From assembly GCA_025084515.1 (NCBI GenBank), contig JAJAGP010000335.1, positions 62,001 through 126,000 of the forward strand: 64,000 nt of DNA, in the 5' to 3' direction. The notes under the pieces are model-generated. The model was given only the letters and a program-made list of their open reading frames with translations, was not told the DNA's origin and did not search any database. Shown piece by piece: positions 22,552-34,183 of this stretch (its first letter is position 1; each line of letters starts with the position of its first letter). A program made the translations under genes and the position numbers. This DNA is from Ancistrus triradiatus (lineage: Eukaryota > Chordata > Actinopteri > Siluriformes > Loricariidae).

Positions 22552-25517
22552 AGCTTAAGCTTTGTCACAATCTTCTGATGACAGAACTGTATTTTAACCA
22601 CCAGGTGGCGCCAATTAGTCTTTTTCATTTTACACCCTGGATTTTAATCCTCTGTGTATTTTAAATTCTTGCTTGTTTAATGATTCTTATTGTTTAACTT
22701 TATTTAATTACGTAAATAATTTAATTATTGTTCTTGTGAACAAGTTTTGGCACCCCCTGGCCAAATAAGTTCTTGCCTTCAAAAGCTTTTCGTTCCCTAA
22801 ACCTTTACCTTTCATCAACACCTCCGGGATGCATCAGGCAGCAATGCAGGCAGCTATAGGAGCCTGGAGCTCCGCCTCTCGAACTGGAAACCCCGCCCTC
22901 TTCCTCAGGGTCGTTTTCAGGAAGAGGCTTGATGATCTTCACAAAGGATTCTGGGAAAATTCCGACCCTGTCCTTAACTGTACCCTGAGAGAGACAGAAA
23001 CACATTCAGGTTGTAATTAGGATAGATACATAGGCCACGCCCCTTTCACTTGAACAAATCCAAAGCCCATGTCTAACTCAGTGGTACTGGTACAGAGGCC
23101 ACACCCCCTTAACGGCATACACCATTTACTCTAACAGGTAGAGGTCACACCTGCTGTACTGGAAAAGGTACGTTAGTGGGACTGACAGGTATAGAGCCTG
23201 CTTAACTGACATGTGCTCAGAAACCCCGCCCTCTTTATGAGACTATACAGAGGCCATGCCTCCTTATAGCCTGCTTACTCTATAATTAGCAGATGATGGA
23301 AGTGACTTGAGAAAAGCTGTAGTAAATGGAATCTAAATTAAATCTTTCTCATTTCTCTCTCCTCACTCTCGCTCACCTCCTCTTTAATCTCTCAGCCCAT
23401 CACCTCCATCACCTCCATCTCTCGCTCTAAATGAAGGCCCTGGCTCATGATTCAGCTCGTTTTGTCCTGACTGCTGCAGTGTGAATCAGCTTTAAACTGC
23501 TGATCTGCCTCTGATATCTGAGAAGATCAATATCACACCTCAGCAATGAAATCGGTTCATCCCGAAAATACCCTAGCAAGGTCAGTTATCAAAGGGGTGA
23601 CCTTTAAGAATGTCTTCAGTGAGTCCTGATGAGTTTTCAGATTACACTTACTTCCTTTTACCTCAGTGTTATCATAGTGACACAGGACAGTGCTAAAAAT
23701 ATCTTGGAGAAATTCATAACGAACCCATGGAGAAACTGAACACTCCAGTTTCACATGGTTTGGTTCCCAAAAACAATAATTACTAAGCTACAATTGGAAG
23801 GTTGCATAATTTAACTCTTCATACTGTGTTCATTACTGTGAGAAGAATTTCTGGTCTTGGTGAAACCAGAGGTGGGCGATACTGACAGAAAATGTCTCGT
23901 GATATGAATTTTATCTCATATCACCCACCCCTACCATTAGCGAAACTAAACAGGCTAATAAAGTAAGTATTCATAGCCAGAAACTGTCATAGCTACTGAG
24001 ACAAGTTTTTGACAACAGCAGTTAACAAAAATCCAACATGTAGACGGTACTTTAACGGATGGCGGCTATGTTCAGTTAGCTAGTGTTCAACAATAGCTCT
24101 CCAAGTTATCTAGCTAGCTAATTACTCTGTAAACTATGTAAGCGCAGGCATTCCATTCTTTGTGTAGGCTCCAATGTAGAACAAAGTTTCATGTTGTTAC
24201 ATCTCCGTCAGTGATCTTCAACCCATATCTGCAGCATAGTGTTTAGAACGTCCTGGGTTCAATCCCAGGGTGGAGCAGCCTGGGTCCTTTCTGTATGGAG
24301 TCTGCATGTCCCGTGTCCGCGTGGGTTTACTCTGGTTTCCTCCCACAATCCAAATACATGCGTTAGGTTAATTGATTACGCTAAATTGGCATTGACTTGA
24401 GTGTATACTGTATATGACTAGCCTTGATGTGACCTTGTGTCGCTGAATTGGCCACTGATGCTGATAGCGACGTTAAATAAAGATACAACCAGCAGTGTTT
24501 ATAGCTGAAGAGGATTCTTTTTGGCAGCATGTTTCTAGCCTGCACAAACTTCAACGCTGGTGTCCCGAAAGTTTGCCACGACTGGCTGCAGAATTTCCTT
24601 GTTGCTAGGTTACGGATTAGTGTTGTAGTCAAGACCACTGGAGCCTAGTCCGAGTCAAGACCAAGACCAGATTATTTATCATACATATAAAAATGTTCCT
24701 TTTATAATTAACATTACCTCAGACAGACGTATTGGACTTAGCTGGTTTCAACAACAATTTCCAAGTCCACCTCACCCTGAGACTGAGACAAGACGGAGTC
24801 CAAATGATTTGGGGACCGAGACGAGACCCGGTCTCGAGTACTATAACACTATTCCAGATAAACAAAGTGGAGCTGCTCAGCTCCCTGGCGTTAAAGTGAT
24901 ACCACACCATGCAAGCAATACAAGAGGATCAGCTATGTGATATAAATTATTTTAACACTTGGAAATAAATCGATACTTAAAGCCCAGGTCTGATTCCAAG
25001 TCCAAGACTTTGACTTTAGCATCCGTGACTCAAGTGACATCGAGTCCCAAATTTGATGACTTGCACGTCGCAAATGGAGTCCACACCTCTGCTGCTCTGT
25101 TGCTTATTTCCTCCCGTCCCTTTACCCCCTTTCCTACTATAGATGCCATCTTTAGACTGGGACATAGTACCCACACGAAGGGATGTTTTTGGGAGTCGGT
25201 AGGCAAAGGTCAAACGTAAAAGCCATGCAGCACCGATGCTACCTGTGATTGGTTTTCTTTGGCCTGACAGTAAAAAACGACCTTAATACGAGTGCGTTTT
25301 GTCATTCCACCTGAGACAACACCTGTTTTTGGTGACTTGCTTGCTGTGTGATCAATAAATAAATAATAAATAATAATAGTTCTGGTTATAAGTGTAGTAG
25401 ATGTTCCACTGTATCCACCCCCACACCAAACACCTGCGCATTCACTCCATCTCCTCGTTCGCCCACTTTCTCTCTGCAGCACTCCACTGTATGTTCATGT
25501 CTCCCTGAACTCCATCA

Positions 25518-25562
<45 letters not shown>

Positions 25563-26457
25563 TCTCTCTCCCTCTCCTTCAGCTCACCTCCAGCCAGTCG
25601 GCGTTGACTCTGCGCAGGAGGAAGATCACGTCTCCAGCCTTCAGACTCAGCTCCAAACGCCCGCTCCCACTGAAGTCAAAAACAGCCTAAACACACACAC
25701 ACACATACACACACACACACACACACACGATACTCACATTATTTATAGACACACACACACACACAAAGAGACGGTTTCACGACAGTTTGAAGACGCACCA
25801 GGTAAGAAACTGCTCTTCGTCCAACTTTCTTGAGTGATGGAGTGTGTGAGTGTGTAACCTCGATCTGCAGCATGCGACTTCATGCTAAGTGTGTGCATGT
25901 ATGTGTGCGTGTATAAATATATAAAGATGCTTTTGTTTTTATCAGGGACTAACCAGAATTGAATTTTCAGCGACACTTTCAAAGCTGCTCTATATTTTAT
26001 CTCCATACAGTCGTATGCAAAAGGTTTGGCATCCCTGGTCAAATGACTTTTACGTTTTACATGAAAATAGGTTACACAGCTCTCTCTACAGGAACAAACT
26101 TAATTAAGATATTAACATGTTAGCTAAGTTTCGACATCTTGCAAAAACTGTCGTGGATCAGGAAAGATGCTCAAGCGTTTGTACACAGCAAATTTCGTAT
26201 TTTTTAAATTGATGTTTAACGGTTTACACTATAATAAATGCACTTATTAAATGCCATATTTCAGTTAGTCTCTGCGTTAAATGTGTAACTTGTCACTGAG
26301 GGAATTAAAATTAAATCAAATGCCATTTAACCAGGGTGCCAAAACTTTTACTTAAGACTGTAAAATAATGCACAATTGAACCTCATGTCTGTGACTGAAC
26401 CACGATATGATATTTTTGGCACACTGGCCAGCACCAGTGAAAACACAGCGATGCTTC

Positions 26458-26509
<52 letters not shown>

Positions 26510-26629
26510 TGTGCGTGCGCGCTTGTGTGTAAAGGAGAGCTTTGTGGCTTTGTTTATTAGAGTGGGAGTGAGTAGGTGAGATGCTGTTACTTGCTATCAG
26601 CTAATTATGTATTGGCAATTAGTGCAGGA

Positions 26630-26672
<43 letters not shown>

Positions 26673-29600
26673 GCTCGTGGGCAGAACTTGTGTAGAGACA
26701 GAGGCTGTGTTAAAAGCTCTGTTCATTTTAGTGAAGCTGCATTATACACATCTCACACACACTCCTCTATAACTGTGCAGCACATGCATTTACATCTGTG
26801 GTAATGTGGCAATGCACAGCTTCAAACCTGCACTACACAACTTACCTGTGCACCACACTTCGCTATGACTGTGCAACACACAACTTTAAAGCTATTACTA
26901 ACATGCACAGCTATAGATGTGCAATACAGAACATGTGCAACACACAGACCTCTAAAACTTTGCAACACACAACTTTATAACCAGCACACACATGTATAAC
27001 TGTGCAACACACAATTTTGTAACTGTGCAACACAACTACAACTGCGCAGCACACACCTTTATAACTGTGCAACATATAACTCTATAACTGTGCAGCAGAC
27101 ACCCATATAACTATGCAACAAACAATTTCATAACTGGACAACTTGCACCTTTAAAACTATTTAACAAACACCTCTAAAGATGTGCAACCCGCAACTTTAT
27201 AACAGTGCAATACACAACTTTATAACTGTACGACACACAACTCTATAACTGTGCAACCCACAACTTTTTAATTGTGCAACACATAACTAAAACTGTGCAG
27301 CACACAACTTTACAACTGTGCAACACATAACTAAAACTGTGCAGCACACAACTTTACAACTGTACAACACGTCCTGTATAACTGTGCAACACACCCCTCT
27401 ACACCTGTGCAATGCTCAACTTTATAACTTGGCAACTCAAACCTAGTCAGTCACTGATTGTGCAAGTTCTCCTACTTAGAAAGATGAGAGAGGTCTGTAA
27501 TTTTCATCATAGGTACACTTCAACTATGAGAGACATAATGAGAAAAAATCCAGGAAATCACATTGTAGGCTTTTTAAAGAATTTAATTGTAAATCATGGT
27601 GGAAAATAAGTATTTGGTCACCCACAAAAAAGCAAGATTTCTGGCTCTGACAGACCTGTAACTTCTTCTTTAAGAAGCTCTTCTGTCCTCCACTCATTAC
27701 CTGTATTAATGGCACCTGTAACCTTGTTATCTGTATAAAAGACACCTGTCCACAGCCTCAAACAGTTAGACTCCAAACTCAACCATGGCCAAGACCAAAG
27801 AGGTGTTGAAGGACACCAGGAAAAAAATTATAGAGCTGCACCAGGCTGAGAAGAGTGAATCTACAATAGGCAAGCAGGCTGGTGTGAATAAATCAACTGT
27901 GGGAGCAATTGTAAGAAAATGGAAGACATACAAGACCACTGATAATCTCCCTCGATCTGGGGCTCCACGCAAGATCTCATCCCGTGGGGTCAAAATGATC
28001 ATGAGAACGGTGAGCAAAAATTCTAGAACTACACGGAGGGACCTGATGAATGACCTGCAGAGAGCTGGGACCAAAGTAACAAAGGCTACCATCAGTAACA
28101 CACTACGCCGAGAGGGACTCAGATCCTGCAGTGCCAGGCGTGCCCGCCTGCTTTAAGCCAGTACATGTCCAGGCCCGTCTGAAGTTTGGCCAGAGAGCAT
28201 ATGGATGATCCAGAAGAGGATTGGGAGAATATCATGTGGTTAGATGAAACTAAAATAGAACTTTTTTGGTTAAAACTCAACTCGAAGAATTCTGAGTTGC
28301 ACCATACCTACTGTGAAGCATGGGGGGTAAAAACATCATGCTGTGGGGCTGTTTTTCTGCAGAGGGGACAGGACGACTGAGCCGTGTTAAGGGAAGAATG
28401 AATGGGGCCATGTATCGTGAGATTTTAAAGCCAAAACCTCCTTCCATCAGTGAGAACATTGAAGATGGAACGTGGCTGGGTCTCCAGCATGACAATGATC
28501 CCAAACACACCGCTCGGGCAATGAAGGACGTGGCTCCGTAAAAAAGCATTTCAAGGTCCTGGAGTGGCCTAGCCAGTCTTTCAAACCTCAGCCCATATAG
28601 AAAATTTGTGAAGGGAGTTGAAAGTCTGTGTTGCCCCAAAACATCACTGCTCTAGAGGAGATCTGCATGGAGGAATGGGCCAAAATACCAGCTACAGTGT
28701 GTGCCAACCCTGGTGAAGACTTACAGGAAACGTTTGACCTCTGTCATTGCCAACAAAGGTTATGTTACAAAGTATTTGAGGTGAACCAAATTTATTGAAC
28801 AAATACTTATTTTCCTCCATGATTTACAATTAAATTCTTTAAAAATCCTACAATGTGATTTCCTGGATTTTTTTTTCTCATTTTGTCTCTCATAGTTGAA
28901 GTGTACCTGTGATGAAAATTACAGACCTCTCTCATCTTTCTAAGTTGGAGAACTTCCACAGTCAGTGACTGACTAAATACAAATACTTTTTTGCCCCACT
29001 GTATATAACTGTGCGACACACAACCTTATTACAACAAAGACACCTTATACACCCCTAGAACATCTCCAAATCGGTGCGACACACACCTGGGTCATGCAGT
29101 AGTGCAGCACCAACGCTATCTTATGGGCCACAGTTATTTTTGCTTTTTTTAGCTGAGCACTGTGCACAGGTATTCCCATATACACATTAATCTTTTTAAG
29201 AATGATAAATTTATGCCCTCTATTCCGGGGTCCTGCATAAAAGCTGGTATTAATTCATCTGCCCCCCTTTTGGATGCTATCAGGGCAGGTTGTTCCAGAC
29301 TCGGGCTATAGAGAGCACGCCTAACTTTAGACTACAATTAAGAAGGCAGTGACCTGCTAAACGAACTCATTAGCACATAGATGAGTCAGTGGGGAAGAAG
29401 AAGCTGGGTTCCTCTGGTTAAATGACTGACACACTTCAAGTTCCCCCTGAGAACCGGGCAATATGAGGAGATGAGTGTTGACCCTGGGTAAAATAACGTC
29501 AAATCCAGAAGAAGTCAAAGGTCATTATAGGGCGTTATGGTTATGAACGTTACAAATCATTTCCCATATCGGTGTCATAGCTCCACTGGTGCAGAGTCAC

Positions 29601-32600
29601 AAAAGTGTCAGATTCTGGTCTCATCCCTCATGTGGTGTTCACTAATTAGTTAATCTCATTAGGATTTATAGTAATATATGTTTTAATACAGAGGACAAAG
29701 TGAATCTGTGTACATTTCCAGGAAGTGTTCAAGTCACGTCCCACCATTGTTGCAAATAAACACCGTCCTTCTAGGTGAGGTAACTTCTTTCTAAAGAGCT
29801 TCTTCAAAGTCGGTGCAGGTTTTTATTTGGTGTTGGCAGAGCAGGCAGAAACTGAGGTGTAATAAGTTACATATACAACACATAAAACGGTCTTTCGGGC
29901 GGTCACTGCTTTCGTTGGAAGATCTTTCGGTTTTTGTCTTATAAAAACGTCCGTTTATACAGACTCAGATCTACAGGATTAATCTGAGGAACCATCGTGT
30001 TGCAGTGGTCAAGAAGGTCACCTTCCCACCTTCCACAAGTTCTGTCCCGGCTGTTGCCTGTGTGGAGTTTGTATTTTCTCCCACATTCCAAAGACACTGG
30101 TCAGTTGATGCCACTGAATCATCCCAGTGTATGTGAATGAGTGTGTGTGCCCTACGATGGGACTGGCATCCTGTCCAGGGTTGGGTACCGCCTTGTGCAC
30201 TGGGTTGCCAGTCAGGCCCTGGCCTCACACGCCCCTAAACTGGATTAAGCACGTATAGAAAGTCAGTGAGTGAAAAGTAATTTGCTTAGTGTTTGGGGTT
30301 TCGTCCAAAAAGGGAGATTTAACGAACAACTGGCAGCCCACACACAACGTATGCAGAAAGTGGAGACACTGCAGAATTACAAATAACTATATCCATTATT
30401 GTATGATATATGTTTTTAATTGATTAATACATTTATTTACTTATTATTCTTATTTTACCCCACTTTTTCCCGATCAGGGTTACAGGGGTTCTGTGCCTGT
30501 CCCTTTGGAACTACAGCACGCCAGTCCATCTCAGGGCTGAATAAGTGTAGGGTAGATGATCTCCCAATTGACCTTCCCTCAATCAAACATAGCCAGTCCT
30601 GTCTCTGATTATTTATCAGAAGCCCTAATCCTGAGCGCCTTACAACTTATGCCGTCTTACTGTCCAAGCAATTGTGGGTTAAGGGTCTTGCTCAAGGACC
30701 CAACACTTGGCAGAGGCGGGATTTGAACCCTGGATCTTCTGGTCCATAGTCCAACCCTTAACTGCTAGGATACCACAGGCTAAGCAGCCAGGATGGAAGG
30801 TTTCATGAGGATTTCGGAAGGTGCATCATCTATAGTCCAGTCCAGTTTGTTCTGTGCGCAGATGGTAACAAAGCTCTATTCTTAGGAGCTCTGTCCCATA
30901 TATTTAGGGAATTCCATCATTTTCTGGCTGTTTAAAATGTCTGAGACACTACGTGAATTTCAGGAATGGGCGTTGTTTATGCTTTGTTAGACCCCTTAAA
31001 GTTCTGTTCTTGTGCCATACCAAATCCAGATTTACACCACTGTGACATTCTTCTTCTGACAATATTTTCTACAATATCATCACCATCCATTCACACAGGT
31101 GCCGTCTATTCGCACCCAACAATAAGCTGCTGCTCTTATTGGATGTGATTCGTTTTTCAGACTGGAAAACATCCCGTGGCTGGGAAAGTGAACCGCACCT
31201 CCACAGAAAGCCTTTTTCCTACAAGTGTGCTTAAGGCTGAAGGAGATAAAATAAGCGCAGTTAATAAGATCAGCTCCTATTAAGGAGGGCTAATATATCC
31301 ATAATGGTTTTATCTGGAAAGAGCCATTTGTGTGTGTGACTGTGGAAGGTCCAGCAGAGGACTTGCATGAAATCCAATCACCTCTCAAAGAGGGCTTGGT
31401 TTCCTATTTAGTTCAGAGGAGCGCCATGGTTGTGTTTTGCTTTGTACAAGCACAACTAGAACATTTTACTCCAACTCAGAGTTTAAAAAATATACGTACA
31501 GGTATGTGCCACACAACATCTGTTTGCATATACAGGGGTGCTTGAAAGTTTGTGAAACCTTTAGAATTTTCTACATTTCTGAATAAATATGTCCTACGGA
31601 ATTCAAGACCATTGTTACCCTCCCCAGGAGTGGTCGACCAATAAAGATCACTCCAAGAGCAAGGCGTGTAATAGTTGGCAAGGTCGCAAAGGACTCCAGG
31701 GTAACTTCTAAGCAACTGAAGGCCTCTCTCACATTGGCTAATGTTAATGTTCATGAGTCCACCATCAGAAGAACACTGAACAACAGTGGTGTGTATGGCA
31801 GGGTTGCAAGGAGAAAGCCACTGCTCTCCAAAAAGAACATTTCTGCTCATCTACAGTTTGATAAAGATCACGTGGACGAGCCAGAAGGCTATTGGAAGAA
31901 TGTTTTGTGGACGGATGAGACCAAAATAGAAATTTTTGATTTAAAAGAAAAGCGTTATGTTTGGAGAAAGGAAAACACTGCATTCCAGCATAAGAACCTT
32001 ATCCCATCTGTGGAAACATGGTGGTGGTAGTATCATGGTTTAGGCCTGTTTTGCTGCATCTGGGCCAGGACGGCTTGTCATCATTGATGGAACAATGAAT
32101 TCTGAATTATATCAGATATTTCTAAAGGGAAATGTCAGGACATCTGTCCATGAACTGAATCTCAAAAGAAGGTGGGTCATGCAGCAAGACAACGCCCCTA
32201 AGCACACAAGCCGATCTACCAAAGAATGATTAAAATTCATGTTTTGGAATGGCCAAGTCAAAGTCCTGACTTCTGTTCTGCTGTTCTGTACGGAGGAATG
32301 GGCTAAAATTCCTCCAAGCCGGTGTGCAGGACTGATCAACAGCTACAGGAAATGTTTAGTTGCAGTTATTGCTGCACAGGGGGGTCACACCAGATACTGA
32401 AAGCAAAGGGTAAATAAATGAGCAAGTATAATATTTTTGTCTCATTTGTTTAACTGGGTTCTCTTTATCTACTTTTAGGACTTGTGTGAAAATCTGATGA
32501 TGGTTTAGGTCATGTTTATGCAGAAATATAGAAAATTCTAAATGGTTCAGAAACAAGCACCACTGTACATCCACGGTCTGATAAGGATATTATCCATATT

Positions 32601-33715
32601 ATTAAGGTATTTAACCTACTTAACTCATAATACTACTTTGCTGTTACTTTAGTACAGCAGTTGCAGTGGAGTGGTGCGCCGTCGCAAAAAAGGCAGTTTC
32701 TCATTCCGTGAACGTGTTTGCGTGCGAGAGACTGAGCGTGGGGTAAGGAGGTGATGAGTGAATCAATGCACTGCACACAGCTCCGCTGTGGGGAAGATTT
32801 TACCCATCTTCAATCTGTACCCCGGCAGTGCATTCTGGGTACGTCAGATGTCACATGCAGGCACGCCTATCCTAAAACGATTGTAGATCTTCGCTACAAC
32901 TGCTCCATTTCACTCACACAAACGCACCCCAGGCCACGCATGTTTGTTTATCAGGTCTGAAGCAGGTCAAGGCCACCAGGTAGTAATGAACACACACACA
33001 CCCATCTGCAAATAACTGCAACTGATCACATTTTAAGAGAGAGAGAAAAAGAGAAATAGAGAGTGTGAGGGAGGAAGGGAGGATGGGAGGGAGAGCTGTA
33101 ATGCGGAGGAAGTAGAGCAGGTCAGGAGATAATGATAGCATGATGACCCAGAAAGAGGGAGATTAATGTTACACTAATCACAAAATTGCACAATTTAATT
33201 CCTGTTACACTCATTTCTACATCTACTTCTGCACTGCTCCTGTTTTTAAGTGTGTGTGTGTGTGTTTGTGTCTTGTTTATATTTATTTATATTTATATTA
33301 ATATGGAGACCACATAACCCCACAAGGGTATTACGATCTGACATTTTTATCTTGTGGGGACACTTTTTTACAGAATCTGCAACTTTCTGTTGAAAAACCC
33401 AAAGAGTCAAAAGATTTGCTTTAGGTTACTGGCGTTGTGGTTCGGATTAGGTGTAACAGTAATCACTGTGTCTATGGAAAACCACTATAATGATAGGAAA
33501 ACCCGGAATTTTGACTACTGAGGACCATCTTTGTGGTCCTCAATTCTTTAACTGCTTTTTTGCAAAAATGGCGACTTTTATTTGGAAAAAACAAAAGAGC
33601 CAAAAGCCTTGCTTACGGTTACTGAGGGTAAGGTTAGGGATAGGGGTAGATTAATTAGCTGCAGTAGTCCTTTATTGGCACTCGTGTCAATGAAACGTCC
33701 TCAAAAGGATAGTAA

Positions 33716-33768
<53 letters not shown>

Positions 33769-33866
33769 TTCCATTGCATAACTATTGCAGTACTTCCACA
33801 AACTACATTGTGGGTTGTAATCCTACAACCCAAGTTAAGTAAGTTTTGGCACTTCTGTGTGCAGTA

Positions 33867-33934
<68 letters not shown>

Positions 33935-34148
33935 TGTGTGGTGCGAGTACAGAGTTACCAGGGAAACTGTAGCAGTACCTCGGCTCTGGGGGACGACAGC
34001 AAGTCGGTTTTGGGTTTCTCGCTTTTTCTGGTAAGAGAAACAAAAGCAGTGTAAGAGATCAATGAGCTTTTATCACACACTAATCATCCACATTTCCCGA
34101 TAGCTTACTGTAGCATAACTGTGGCATCTGAGATGCTTCACAGTGATT

Positions 34149-34183
<35 letters not shown>

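Noticed and set aside
22805..23005. Reading exon 8 of ncf4 as an independent ORF with Met at 23005.
   Set aside because: The part upstream of 22984 is intron; the acceptor tctcag and the SH3 alignment define the exon start.
33687..34043. A minus-strand frame that starts MFLLPEKARNPKP and runs into a His-Thr repeat.
   Set aside because: It overlaps ncf4 exon 6 in the wrong frame; the correct frame gives VKSEKPKTDLLSSPRAE with proper splice sites.
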